Source: Caulobacteraceae bacterium (GTDB taxonomy: Bacteria > Pseudomonadota > Alphaproteobacteria > Caulobacterales > Caulobacteraceae). Taken from it: a DNA stretch of 33,444 nt. The notes below the pieces were generated by a model, which saw nothing but the letters and a program-made list of their open reading frames with translations, was not told where the DNA came from and searched no databases. Numbering within the stretch: position 1 is the stretch's first letter; each line of letters opens with the position of its first letter. The stretch covers positions 1 through 33,444 of the forward strand of contig CANESI010000033.1 of the NCBI GenBank assembly GCA_947441065.1. Direction: 5' to 3'. Below are positions 1 through 8,599 of the stretch, in pieces. Both the position numbers and the translations under genes were made by a program.

Positions 1-257
1 GACAGGCCTTGAGACATGGCCTTCATAGCCCCCGACTTCAGGGAGACGAAAATGTCAGAGGCACTGCGCTGCGCCAGTTGCTCGCGGCCGGGCGCTCGCC
101 CTTGGGCAGGCTCATGGCAGCTCTTACAGCGCAGATCATAGAGGGCTTGGCCCGCAGGCAACGGCTCAGGCACGGGAACGGCGAAGGCGCGAACCGGCAG
201 GATTAGCGCCACTATCAGGGCCAAAGCCCGAACCACGCTTAAATCTGATCGCGACAT
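1..257 (-). CDS. c-type cytochrome / quinoprotein, 5' end only (partial)
   Basis: Reading the minus strand from an ATG at 257 gives an open frame of 85 codons that runs off the window edge. It starts with a signal peptide (MSRSDLSVVRALALIVALIL, then a PVRAFA cleavage region). Next comes a class I cytochrome c haem site, CKSCH, at residues 47-51, preceded by GQALYDLR. The following text (RAPGREQLAQRSASDIFVSL, then SGAMKAMSQGLS) resembles the cytochrome domain of PQQ-binding beta-propeller proteins of the polyvinyl-alcohol-dehydrogenase type. It should therefore be a periplasmic electron-transfer protein. A GAGGGA ribosome-binding site lies about 8 nt before the ATG. Whether a beta-propeller follows cannot be seen. 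A stand-alone cytochrome c is the alternative. The haem motif is certain; the family assignment is moderate. Confidence 0.75.
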   Translation of the reverse strand, partial: MSRSDLSVVRALALIVALILPVRAFAVPVPEPLPAGQALYDLRCKSCHEPAQGRAPGREQLAQRSASDIFVSLKSGAMKAMSQGL

Positions 258-365
258 CTGCAATTTCCCTCGCCGCCTCCTTGATCGGAGGTTCTGCGTC
301 TGTGGGAGAGAGTGTCAAATCTCTGACCCGATCTTTCAAGCCAATTCGTGTGCCTAAGTCCAAAT

Positions 366-400
366 AGAAAAACCCCCGGACGTGGTGAACGCCCGGGGGT
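366..400 (-). terminator. Intrinsic terminator of the TonB-dependent receptor gene
   Basis: An 8-bp perfect stem, ACCCCCGG (372-379) with CCGGGGGT (393-400), has a 13-nt loop. Read on the minus strand it is followed by a run of T residues (TTTTTC). It begins 26 nt after the receptor stop codon and separates that gene from the downstream cytochrome gene. Confidence 0.88.
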
Positions 401-425
401 CTAACCTTCGGTCTAGAGGCTAGCT

Positions 426-3191
426 CTAGAACTTATATTGCAGCTCGATCCCGTAGGTGCGCGGTGGCACCACCGAGTAGGTCTTGGTGATACCCTCGAG
501 CATCGGTACAAAGTTACCGTTTGCCAGCTTGTTTAGACCGGCCTGACGGTACCCGGTCGCACCGGCATCATAGCCAATCACATCGGTCAAGTTCTTGACG
601 TAACCAATGATCTTGTAACGGCTTTCGGCCTGGGTCCAGATCAGGCGCGCATCGACCTGAGACCAAGAGGGTGCTTCATTATACTCCCGTTCAAACAGGG
701 TGCCATATTGCTTGTCACGCCAGACATAGCTGGCCGAAGCCACGAGCCAGCCGGGCTGGAAGTCCCAGCTATAGTTGACATTGACCGCCAGCTTTTGCTT
801 TGCCGCGTTCGGCAATTGGCTGCCGGTCAGATCCTGCATTCGCGAGAAGCCGCCGGTGAACCGATCAATGGGACAGGAGGTCGTGCCGTTCACAACAACC
901 GCGCATTGGGCCAAGGTGAGCAGTGGCTTGGCCTTGGGATGCATAGCCGTTGGATCAACGGAGTCGATGGCGCTACCCGCTTTGAGTTGGGTGTCATTAT
1001 AGGAGTAGTTGAACAGGATCTGCATATTCTCAACCGGCTTCCAGGTCGTTTCCAACTCGAAGCCCTGCGAGACCGCCTTCGGCACGTTATAGAAGTCCGT
1101 CGCCGTCGTTGGTCCAGGACCAAAGGCCGGAACCGCACCGGTCGAGATCCGGGTGATGGGGATCTGCAGATTGGTGTAGTCGTAATAGAACAGGGCCATA
1201 TTGGTCTGCAGCGTGCGTCCGAAATCCTTCTTCAAGCCAATTTCGAAGGCGTCCACCAATTCTTCTTCCGTGGTTGGGAAGAAGCTCAAGACCGTGAAGA
1301 TACCGATGTTAAAGCCACCAGCCTTATAACCACGGCTATATTTGGCATAGGCCAAGGTGTCTTCGTCAGGCGTCCATTCGAGACCCGCGGTACCGGTCAC
1401 GGCTTCCCATTCATAGCTCTGATTACGCGTCGCAAAACCTGTCGCTGGGTTGTAAACGGTCTTGCCGGTCACACCCCGTTCCAAAACCGCGCCGGTCGAC
1501 ACGTTGGCACCGGTCTGGGTGATGTCGATAATCGGTGGAACCTTATAGCCCGCTGGATAGCCCAAGAACTGTGCGGGAACGGCTGAGAAGTCGCAGCCAT
1601 CCACGGCGAAGCAAAGGATCCGGACAGTTTCCGAGCCATATTTCTTATCGTGGGAATAGCGCAGACCCGCCGTAACCTTCCACTTATCATTCAACCGATA
1701 GTCGATCTGGCCGAAGGCCGCATAGGACTCGGCATTGACGTCGGGTCGGTTATCAAACCGGCGATAGGTGGTCTGGGTCGGGCAGTTGCCGCCTGGGCTT
1801 GCTGTACAGAGCGGGAACATGAACGGGCCATTATACTCCGGCTGCGTCTTGTTCTCGGTATAGACGGGCTGGGTATAGTGCTGCTTGAAGTAGTAAGCCC
1901 CGCCCACCCACTGCAACGGACTATTGCCCGTCGAGATCAGATTGACCTCGTGGCTCCAGAATGAATTGTCTTCTTGATAGTTGAAGCTCTCGTTCGGATT
2001 GATGGTCAGAGGTCCGCGACCGCCCAAGAAGGCCAACTGAGAGGCCGGCAGTGTATAGGACGTGATGGGTGCGGCTCTCGGCGTATCGGTGGTGCCGCTT
2101 AGGATATAATGATAGTGGACGCCGCCGGTCAGATATTTGATGTCGAACTTATCGGCGTGATAGATCCACTCACTGTGGATCGTCAGCGAGACCGGCAAGG
2201 TCACCTTATAGGCCGTGGCGCGCGCCATTTCCCAAGGGCTGTTCTTGGCTGGGTTGCTACAGCCTGTGGGGTTTAGGTTTACGACATTGGTAACGCCGGT
2301 GATGGCCGGATTGGAGCAGCCAAAGCCATTTTCAGGCTTGGTTGCCGATGGGGGCTGATAGGCGGTTCCCCAATCATAAGGGGTCCAGCCGGGCATGCTG
2401 CCAGGACCGCCCGCGCCATTGCGCCACTGGCTGCCGATGACATTGACCCAACCTTCAAACTTTTCAGAGAAGTTAAACTTCAGTTGAACATCCGTGGTCC
2501 ATTCGTTACGGACATTGCCTTCGTCCGGCATGCCGGGGACCTTATTGTCGATCCAACCCTTGCTCTGATTGTACCAAGAACCGCCAATGCGGAAGCCAAC
2601 CTTGTCGTTAATCGGCCCAGAATAGGTGCCCTCCAGTTGGGTCGCGCCGTAGCTGTCGAGGCTGCTGCGCACTTCGCCTTGGAAGTCCTTGGTTGGGCGC
2701 TTGGAGATGATGTTCAGCGCACCACCGATCGAGTTACGGCCATAGAGCGTACCCTGAGGGCCCCGAAGGACCTCAACGCGATCGACGAACAGGGTCGATG
2801 AACCGGCCCGAACCGCGAAGGTTTCATAGATGCCATCAGAATAGTTGGCCACGGCCGCGTCGGCCGAAAGCACGTTGGTCAAACGGCCCACGCCGCGAAG
2901 TGATACGCGGTCGGTGGAGCTGTTATACTGCAGACCAGGGGTGAAGTTGGTCAGATCTTGGATCGTATTGATCCCGACCAGTTCACGTTTAGCGGCGGTA
3001 AAGGCCGAAACGGCGACGGCGACGGTCTGAAGGCTTTGCTCACGCTTTTCAGCGGTCACCACCAGCTCTTCAATATTACCGCTCCTGTCGCGGCCCGATG
3101 TCGTTTCTTGAGCAAAGGCTTGATCAGATATGCTGATCAGCGAAATGGCCGAAACCGATAGGCAGAGCAAGCTCCGCAAACGCGTATTCAT
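426..3191 (-). CDS. TonB-dependent outer-membrane receptor
   Basis: A 921-residue outer-membrane active transporter energised by TonB-ExbB-ExbD; the ligand is unknown. The signal peptide (MNTRLRSLLCLSVSAISLIS, then QAFA|QE, cleavage near residue 27) is followed by a TonB box, EELVVTA, at 41-47. The plug domain runs to about residue 170 and includes the conserved stretch VEVLRGPQGTLYGRNSIGGA. A long beta-barrel ends in the typical C-terminal aromatic, YGIELQYKF. The frame stays open upstream to 3266, but the ATG at 3191 is chosen because the signal peptide begins there and a GGGGGGAA ribosome-binding site sits 8 nt before it. Four close cysteine pairs (292/311, 462/470, 527/533, 763/773) probably form disulfides in external loops. 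No sigma/anti-sigma pair or dedicated transporter lies beside it. Confidence 0.93.
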   Translation of the reverse strand: MNTRLRSLLCLSVSAISLISISDQAFAQETTSGRDRSGNIEELVVTAEKREQSLQTVAVAVSAFTAAKRELVGINTIQDLTNFTPGLQYNSSTDRVSLRGVGRLTNVLSADAAVANYSDGIYETFAVRAGSSTLFVDRVEVLRGPQGTLYGRNSIGGALNIISKRPTKDFQGEVRSSLDSYGATQLEGTYSGPINDKVGFRIGGSWYNQSKGWIDNKVPGMPDEGNVRNEWTTDVQLKFNFSEKFEGWVNVIGSQWRNGAGGPGSMPGWTPYDWGTAYQPPSATKPENGFGCSNPAITGVTNVVNLNPTGCSNPAKNSPWEMARATAYKVTLPVSLTIHSEWIYHADKFDIKYLTGGVHYHYILSGTTDTPRAAPITSYTLPASQLAFLGGRGPLTINPNESFNYQEDNSFWSHEVNLISTGNSPLQWVGGAYYFKQHYTQPVYTENKTQPEYNGPFMFPLCTASPGGNCPTQTTYRRFDNRPDVNAESYAAFGQIDYRLNDKWKVTAGLRYSHDKKYGSETVRILCFAVDGCDFSAVPAQFLGYPAGYKVPPIIDITQTGANVSTGAVLERGVTGKTVYNPATGFATRNQSYEWEAVTGTAGLEWTPDEDTLAYAKYSRGYKAGGFNIGIFTVLSFFPTTEEELVDAFEIGLKKDFGRTLQTNMALFYYDYTNLQIPITRISTGAVPAFGPGPTTATDFYNVPKAVSQGFELETTWKPVENMQILFNYSYNDTQLKAGSAIDSVDPTAMHPKAKPLLTLAQCAVVVNGTTSCPIDRFTGGFSRMQDLTGSQLPNAAKQKLAVNVNYSWDFQPGWLVASASYVWRDKQYGTLFEREYNEAPSWSQVDARLIWTQAESRYKIIGYVKNLTDVIGYDAGATGYRQAGLNKLANGNFVPMLEGITKTYSVVPPRTYGIELQYKF

Positions 3192-3590
3192 GATAATGTT
3201 CCCCCCTGGAACCAACGCCAACTCGGCGCCGTTACACCCATTCATCCGTTCTAAACGCTCGGGCAAAGGGACCCGAACCGTTCCATTACGGATTTGTTAG
3301 AAAGCAGCCTCTGCCCCTCACGCGCCGTGTCAATGAACCACAGGTAACGTTTTTGTGATGTTGCGAAGCAGCAATTTTGAGAATGGGGATTGGGAAGGAT
3401 AGCAACGCCTTTATTGCTAAGGAATGGTCTCTGCTGCGTCGCACAAATTCCTAGATTGATAATTTTGTCGAAACGACCTTGGCACCCGCCTCTCATCCAA
3501 AGGCGCGACACCCCGCACTTAAGTGCTCGTTAAACCAAATCATCGCAGGTGTTGGAGCGAGCCTAGAGCTCGTTCTCATAGAGCGTCGTG
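3192..3590. other. Intergenic region between divergent genes
   Basis: About 400 bases separate the starts of the TonB receptor (minus) and the TPR protein (plus). Any promoters for both must lie here, but I cannot point to a convincing -35/-10 pair. An 86-codon minus-strand frame here (3251-3511) lacks a ribosome-binding site and recognisable content, and I do not call it a gene. The middle (about 3330-3470) is clearly AT-richer than the flanks, which fits a promoter region. Confidence 0.5.
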
Positions 3591-5255
3591 ATGGCCTTAC
3601 CTCGACCACGCAGTTCCAAACCGCTCAATGGTGCCTCAATGGTGCGTGAGGGACAGGCTCATCTTGCCTCAGGCCGCGCTCAAAAGGCCCGTTCGATAGC
3701 GGAAATGGCCGTCAAACGGCAACCCGAACTCTCGGCGGCTTGGCACCTGCTCGCCCTGGCCTGTGAGGCCTTGGGCGACAATAGCGCCGCGCTAGACGCC
3801 TATCAGCAGGCCATGAGCCTTGCACCCGATCAGCCGCAGATCGGTGTCGATCTGGCCCGTCTGGCCATGACCCTAGATCTCTTTGCCGTTGCCGAGAGAC
3901 TGCTTTTGACCTGCCGACAACAGGACCCCGCCTCCATCGAGATCATCAATAGCCTTGCCTTGGCCCAGGCCAGTCAGATGAACCTCTCCGCAGCCATCGC
4001 CACCCTGACCAAGGCGCTTGAAGCCCATCCGACCGAGCCCATCCTTTGGAATACGCTGGGACTTATTCTCTTTAGCGATGGCCGCATGGATGAGGCCGCG
4101 ACCTTCCTTGGTGAAGCCCTGCGACTCAATCCCGGCATGGGGCAGGCGCGGATCGCCCTTGCCGACGCCCTGATATTCACGGCTGGATTTAGTGAGGAAA
4201 AACAGTCCGTTGCTTTGGCGGAGGGGGAACGTTCCATCGCCGACGCGCCCCCGTCTCTGGTCGCTACGGCGCGGGTCAGTCAGGCCAAAAGGCTGTTCGT
4301 CGCTGGGCGTCTGACCGAAGGCTGGCAGGCCTATGAGGCGCGCCATGATTTAACCTACGAGGACGCCACGGCCTTTCCCCTGCCCTATCGGCAATGGCAG
4401 GCCGGAACATCCATCGAGGGCCGCCATCTGCTCTTGATCGGCGAACAGGGGCTCGGTGATGAGGTCCTGTTTGCGCAGACCGTGCCCGACGTTCTTACCG
4501 CCCTTGGACCAAAGGGCCGCTTGACCCTAGCCCTAGATCCACGGCTGCAGACCCTCGCCGCCCGGTCCTTTCCCACGGCCCAGATCGTGCCCCACACCAC
4601 GGGCCGCGCCAAGGGTCGGGGACTGCGCGGAATATCGTCATCCTTCGGCAAGGATGAGGCCCCTGATCTTTGGGCTCCCTTAGGCACCGCCATGGCCGCC
4701 CTTAGACCTGATACCAACAGCTTCGGCACGGCCCCACCATTCCTGATCCCCGACCCCGCGCGGGTGGCCCATTGGAAGGCTTGGCTCGCCACCTTGGGGA
4801 CCGGTCGAAAGGTGGGGATCATCTGGAAGAGCCTGCTGGTCGACCTCAACCGCGCCCGCTATTTCGCGCCGCTGAGCGCTTGGGAGCCGGTCCTGACAAG
4901 GCCCGGCCTTCAGTTCATAAGCCTGCAATATGGCCGCGCCGAAGATGATCTGCGCACCATTGCCCAGCAGATGGGGGTTCAGGTGGCCGTGCCTCCGGGT
5001 CTTGATCTGAAGGATGATCTGGAGGGCGTCGTGGCCCTCTGCGCTGCCCTCGACCTGACCATTGGCCCCGCAACGGCCACAACCAATCTTGCCGCCGCCA
5101 GTGGTGCGGCCGTCCAGATCTATATGACCCCCGCCTCCTGGCCCCTGTTCGGCACCGATCACTATCCCAGCTATCCAAAGGCCAAGGTTCAGCTTCTGAC
5201 GCGGTTCGGGGCTTGGGATCAGGCGATGGGGGCGATGGCTGAGAGATTGGGGTGA
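3591..5255 (+). CDS. TPR protein with C-terminal glycosyltransferase-like domain
   Basis: About 554 residues. The N-terminal 200 residues are TPR-like helical repeats (for example AWHLLALACEALGDNSAALD, then AYQQAMSLAPDQP; and LWNTLGLILFSDGRMDEAAT). The C-terminal half carries GEQGLGDE (near 285), VGIIWKS, FISLQYG and a final GPATATTNLAAASGA. This resembles the GT-B/GT9-like half of alphaproteobacterial TPR glycosyltransferases, including Caulobacter FlmG-type flagellin glycosyltransferases. A role in transferring a sugar to a protein partner bound by the TPRs is inferred. No flagellin or nonulosonate genes are nearby to support flagellin as substrate. The start is uncertain: GTG 3588, ATG 3591 and ATG 3639 are in frame and none has a strong ribosome-binding site. 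Confidence 0.75.
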   Translation: MALPRPRSSKPLNGASMVREGQAHLASGRAQKARSIAEMAVKRQPELSAAWHLLALACEALGDNSAALDAYQQAMSLAPDQPQIGVDLARLAMTLDLFAVAERLLLTCRQQDPASIEIINSLALAQASQMNLSAAIATLTKALEAHPTEPILWNTLGLILFSDGRMDEAATFLGEALRLNPGMGQARIALADALIFTAGFSEEKQSVALAEGERSIADAPPSLVATARVSQAKRLFVAGRLTEGWQAYEARHDLTYEDATAFPLPYRQWQAGTSIEGRHLLLIGEQGLGDEVLFAQTVPDVLTALGPKGRLTLALDPRLQTLAARSFPTAQIVPHTTGRAKGRGLRGISSSFGKDEAPDLWAPLGTAMAALRPDTNSFGTAPPFLIPDPARVAHWKAWLATLGTGRKVGIIWKSLLVDLNRARYFAPLSAWEPVLTRPGLQFISLQYGRAEDDLRTIAQQMGVQVAVPPGLDLKDDLEGVVALCAALDLTIGPATATTNLAAASGAAVQIYMTPASWPLFGTDHYPSYPKAKVQLLTRFGAWDQAMGAMAERLG

Positions 5256-5260
5256 GAAAA

Positions 5261-5371
5261 CAAGACCCCCTTCGGCCCTTCGGGCCACTTCCCCCAGAGG
5301 GGGAAGATTTACCGGTCCTTGATCTTCCCCCTCTGGGGGAAGTACCGGCAAAGCCGGGGTAGGGGGGCTTG
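5261..5371. repeat. Composite palindromic repeat module A
   Basis: Two 19-nt palindromes of the form CTTCCCCC-N3-GGGGGAAG (5288-5306 and 5324-5342) face each other across a short spacer. The left flank has the GGCCC..GGGCC hairpin type and the right flank the ACCGGC..GCCGGGGTAGGGGG type. The whole begins CAAG and ends CTTG. It starts 6 nt after the TPR gene stop and could also act as a 3' hairpin for its transcript. Related modules lie near 7016, 10697, 10971 and 22366. Confidence 0.85.
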
Positions 5372-5470
5372 TTTGTTTCCCTCCCTTGCCAGAAACCTCG
5401 GTCCGTGATTTGGCTGAGGCCTGACCTGTCGTCGGCAATCGATCGGCGCGGACCATCAAGGGAGAGACCA

Positions 5471-5845
5471 ATGTTTTCACATATCATGATCGGCACGAAC
5501 GATCTGACCAAGGCCAAGAGCTTCTATGACGCCGTTCTGGGCACGCTGGGCGTTGCCCCGGCCCATGTCGATGGCCACCGCATATTCTACATGACGCCAA
5601 CGGGCGTTTTCTCGGTCTCGCTGCCGATCAATGGCGAGCCTGCGACCTATAGCAATGGCGGCACCATCGGTTTTGCTTGCACGACCCCTGAGCAGGCCGA
5701 TGCTTGGCATGCGGCGGGCGTGGCCAATGGCGGCACCACCTGCGAAGACGCGCCCGGCGTTCGCGAAGGCGCGCAAGGCAAGCTCTATCTGGCCTATCTG
5801 CGCGATCCAGACGGCAACAAGATCTGCGCCCTGAAGCGTATGTAA
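5471..5845 (+). CDS. VOC (glyoxalase/bleomycin resistance) family protein
   Basis: A 124-residue single-domain protein of the vicinal oxygen chelate superfamily. It opens with FSHIMIGTNDLTKAKSFYDA, the first beta-alpha module with its N-terminal metal-ligand histidine. It closes with LYLAYLRDPDGNKICA, the typical C-terminal strand of the family. Members are metal-dependent lyases, dioxygenases or binding proteins, and the substrate cannot be inferred here. The frame extends upstream to 5369, but those residues come from the repeat module. The ATG at 5471 is chosen for its GGAGAG ribosome-binding site and its match to the family start. It is probably monocistronic, with a 68-nt gap to trhO. 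Confidence 0.85.
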   Translation: MFSHIMIGTNDLTKAKSFYDAVLGTLGVAPAHVDGHRIFYMTPTGVFSVSLPINGEPATYSNGGTIGFACTTPEQADAWHAAGVANGGTTCEDAPGVREGAQGKLYLAYLRDPDGNKICALKRM

Positions 5846-5913
5846 GCGACGGATGGAAGCAGGCGGACGCTTAAGCCGTTGGCCTGCTTCCCCACTCGGC
5901 GGTATGATGAGCC

Positions 5914-6870
5914 ATGTCGGATCACACCTATCCCATCCGGGTCACCGCCCTCTATCGATTTAGCCCCTTCAAAGACTGCGAAACCTTGCGCGCCGGGCTT
6001 GAGCCCGTTTGCCGCGCGGCAGGGGTCAAGGGCACGCTTCTGCTGGCCCCCGAAGGCATTAACGGCACCATTGCAGGCACCCACGAGGCCATAGATCAGG
6101 TGCTGGCCCATATCCGCACCCTACCCGGCTGCGAGACCCTCTCGGTCAAGGACAGCTTCGCCGAAACCATGCCCTTCTATCGCATGAAGGTTCGGCTCAA
6201 GCGTGAGATCGTGACGATGGGCCAGCCCAATATCGACCCCCTGACCGAGGTCGGCCATTATGTTGCGGCGAGGGACTGGAACGCCCTGATCGCCGACCCC
6301 AACACCATCCTGATCGATACGCGCAACGACTACGAGGTCAGCATCGGGACCTTCAAAAACGCCATCAATCCCAAGACCGCTAGCTTTCGAGACTTTCCAG
6401 ACTGGTTCCGCGCCCATCGGGCTGAACTGCTGAGCGGGCTAGAGGCCCCCAAGGTCGCCATGTTCTGCACCGGCGGCATCCGCTGCGAAAAATCCACAGC
6501 CTTCCTCAAGTCTGAAGGCATAGACGAGGTCTATCATCTCGACGGCGGCATATTGAAATATCTGGAGACGGTGCCTGAGCCCGAAAGCCTTTGGGAAGGC
6601 GAATGTTTCGTCTTTGATCAGCGCGTTTCGGTCGGCCATGGGCTCAGCCTCGGCCACTATGGCCAGTGCCACGCCTGCCGCATGCCGCTCAGCCAAGAGG
6701 ATCAGGCCTCGGAGCTTTATGTCCCCGGCGTCAGTTGCCCCGCCTGCTATGACCACCGCGACGAGGCCCAGAAAGCCGGCTACGCCGAACGCCAACGCCA
6801 AACCGCTCTGGCTCAGGCAAGGGGCGAGGCTCACGTCGGTGCCGTGATCACAGAGAAGAAGGTGGGTTAG
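5914..6870 (+). CDS. trhO: tRNA uridine(34) 5-hydroxylase, rhodanese domain (TrhO/YceA)
   Basis: A 318-residue cytoplasmic enzyme that hydroxylates U34 of certain tRNAs to 5-hydroxyuridine using molecular oxygen, as established for the YceA/TrhO family. The N-terminal acylphosphatase-like domain contains [17 protein letters not shown]. The central rhodanese domain has [20 protein letters not shown] and the catalytic loop [10 protein letters not shown] at 185-194, with Cys185 as the expected active-site residue. The C-terminal part has cysteine pairs CHAC (252-255) and CPAC (275-278), a probable zinc site common in the family. The length is normal and the chosen ATG starts the first conserved strand. 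A dense repeat island follows its stop. Confidence 0.93.
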   Translation: MSDHTYPIRVTALYRFSPFKDCETLRAGLEPVCRAAGVKGTLLLAPEGINGTIAGTHEAIDQVLAHIRTLPGCETLSVKDSFAETMPFYRMKVRLKREIVTMGQPNIDPLTEVGHYVAARDWNALIADPNTILIDTRNDYEVSIGTFKNAINPKTASFRDFPDWFRAHRAELLSGLEAPKVAMFCTGGIRCEKSTAFLKSEGIDEVYHLDGGILKYLETVPEPESLWEGECFVFDQRVSVGHGLSLGHYGQCHACRMPLSQEDQASELYVPGVSCPACYDHRDEAQKAGYAERQRQTALAQARGEAHVGAVITEKKVG

Positions 6871-6890
6871 GGTTGCCCCGCCCATTGTTA

Positions 6891-7371
6891 CCGTTTTCCC
6901 CGCGAAGGCGGGGACCCAGACCCTTTCACACAAGCGCAAACCCGCCCACCAGCCCCTGGGTTGCTTCGCTGCGCTCGCAATGACGCGGTGATGGGTTGAG
7001 AGCCATGTTTGAAAACCCCCTACCCCGGCTTCGCCGGTACTTCCCCCAGAGGGGGAAGATCTTGGAGCCTTAAATCTTCCCCCTCTGGGGGAAGTGGCCC
7101 GTAGGGCCGAAGGGGGCTTGTTTTCCCTCTTCCGTTTTCCCCGCGAAGGCGGGGACCCAGACCCTTTCACACAAGCGCAACCCCGCCCACCAGCCCCTAC
7201 CACGTCATTGCGAGGCGCACCGCGCCGAAGCAACCCAGGGGAACATCACTTCTGGTCCATGTCAGCCCCCCGGGTTGCTTCGCTGCGCTCGCAATGACGC
7301 GGGGATGGGGGAGAGGGCCGCGGATGAATACCCCCCACTCCCAACCCTCTCCCCCTCAAGGGGGGAAAGGG
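6891..7371. repeat. Intergenic repeat island 1 (trhO-epoxide hydrolase gap)
   Basis: This 480-base gap holds no gene and is almost wholly repeats. A 67-nt element occurs twice in direct orientation (6891-6957 and 7132-7198) with one mismatch; its core reads CGAAGGCGGGGACCCAGACC. A second family, GGGTTGCTTCGCTGCGCTCG and its inverse, occurs at about 6958-6985, 7206-7236 (inverted) and 7271-7300. A third, CCCCCCACTCCCAACCCTCT followed by a CCCCTCAAGGGG core, lies at 7331-7371. Composite module B sits in the middle. Confidence 0.9.
7016..7120. repeat. Composite palindromic repeat module B
   Basis: Same architecture as the module at 5261 but in the opposite orientation. The ACCGGC-type flank is on the left and the GGCCC-type flank on the right. 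The 19-nt palindromes lie at 7040-7058 and 7076-7094. Confidence 0.85.
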
Positions 7372-7453
7372 CTTCACTTGTTTTCACCCCCACCCCTTGA
7401 CCGCCGCAGCGTAAGCCCCTCAGGCTGGCACCAACAGTAAGAGGAACGCCGCC

Positions 7454-8599
7454 ATGACCGTTAAGCCCTTCACCGTCGACTGGACCGCCGAGCAGGTGGG
7501 TCAGGTTTTGGACCTTGTGCGGGCCTATCCTTTTCCGCCTGCACCGGCTGTGGACAATGGTTGGGCCTATGGCTGTGACGGCGCGTTCCTAAAGGATATC
7601 TGCACGCACTGGACCGACGCCTATGACTGGCGCGCGGCGGTCGCAGAGTTGAACCGCTATCCGCAATTCACCGCGCGGGTGGAGGATTTCGACATCCACT
7701 TCCTCCATTTCGTCGGCGAGGCAGGCGGCAAGCGGCCCCTGCTACTCACCCACGGCTGGCCCGGTTCACACTATGAGTTCTGGGACTCCATCGAAAAGCT
7801 GGCCTTCCCGAGCCGGTTTGGCGGCAAGGCTGAAGATGCCTTTGACCTGGTCATTCCGTCCCTGCCCGGCTTTGGCTTTTCCTCCAAGCCGCAGCGGCCC
7901 ATCGGCCAGAGGGCGACCGCGCGGCTCTTCAACAGCCTGATGACCCAGACCCTCGGCTATGAAACCTATCTGGCCCAGGGCGGCGACTGGGGCGGATTGG
8001 TGACCTCTTGGCTGGGCTTTGACTTTGGATCAAGCGTCAAGGCCATCCATCTGAATATGATGAGCTTTAGGCCCCATGGCGGACCAACATCCGAAGCCGA
8101 AGTCGCGTGGCTGACCCGCACCGGCGCGGCCATGCAGCAACTCGGTGCCTACTTCCTCCTGCAGGCCTCAAAGCCTCAATCTCTGGCCTGGATGGCAGCG
8201 GGCAACCCGGTTGGACAGGCCGCATGGATCCTCGAGCGGTTCTATGACTGGTCGGACCTGCGCACCAAATCTCTGATCGGCGCCTACAGCAAAGACCAGC
8301 TTCTGACCAACATCATGATCTATGTGATGACCGGCTCCTTCACGACCGGGGCCTGGTACTATCGCGGCCTGATGGAGGAAGGCGGCGTTCAGTTGACCGA
8401 GGGCCAGCGCTGCGAGACCCCCACCGCCTTCGCCAACTTCCCAGGCGAGGCTCTCTATGCCGCCCCGCCGCGCAGCTGGGCCGAGCGCGGCTACAACATC
8501 ACCCGCTGGACCGACATGGCCACCGGCGGGCATTTCGCGGCCATGGAAGAGCCGGATCTGTTCGTGACGGACCTGCGCCAATGGGCAGCCTCGCTTTGA
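7454..8599 (+). CDS. Epoxide hydrolase (alpha/beta hydrolase with EHN domain)
   Basis: A 381-residue enzyme of the microsomal-type epoxide hydrolase family, expected to open epoxides to vicinal diols. The N-terminal EHN domain starts with KPFTVDWTAEQVGQVLDLVR. The alpha/beta hydrolase fold shows the oxyanion-hole motif HGWPGS (100-105), nucleophile elbow GGDWGG with Asp178, and C-terminal TGGHFAAMEEPD with His360 as the probable catalytic base. Lid-type tyrosines are plentiful (for example AWYYRG). The start is supported by GAGG 9 nt before the ATG. Its stop overlaps the start of the threonine aldolase gene by 19 nt, so the two are probably cotranscribed. The natural substrate is not identifiable. 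Confidence 0.9.
   Translation: MTVKPFTVDWTAEQVGQVLDLVRAYPFPPAPAVDNGWAYGCDGAFLKDICTHWTDAYDWRAAVAELNRYPQFTARVEDFDIHFLHFVGEAGGKRPLLLTHGWPGSHYEFWDSIEKLAFPSRFGGKAEDAFDLVIPSLPGFGFSSKPQRPIGQRATARLFNSLMTQTLGYETYLAQGGDWGGLVTSWLGFDFGSSVKAIHLNMMSFRPHGGPTSEAEVAWLTRTGAAMQQLGAYFLLQASKPQSLAWMAAGNPVGQAAWILERFYDWSDLRTKSLIGAYSKDQLLTNIMIYVMTGSFTTGAWYYRGLMEEGGVQLTEGQRCETPTAFANFPGEALYAAPPRSWAERGYNITRWTDMATGGHFAAMEEPDLFVTDLRQWAASL

Noticed and set aside
708-1586. Long plus-strand open frame of 292 codons opposite the TonB receptor
   Set aside because: It is a shadow of the receptor gene on the other strand, with no ribosome-binding site and no recognisable domain. The receptor reading is supported along its whole length.
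3251-3511. 86-codon minus-strand frame upstream of the TonB receptor
   Set aside because: No ribosome-binding site and no family resemblance, and it lies in a likely promoter region with a shifted composition.
5369-5470. N-terminal extension of the VOC protein
   Set aside because: These codons derive from the end of repeat module A. The ATG at 5471 has a clear ribosome-binding site and matches the family start.
6891-7371. Possible CRISPR array in the repeat island
   Set aside because: The repeats are of different families, spacing is irregular, orientations vary, and no cas genes are present.
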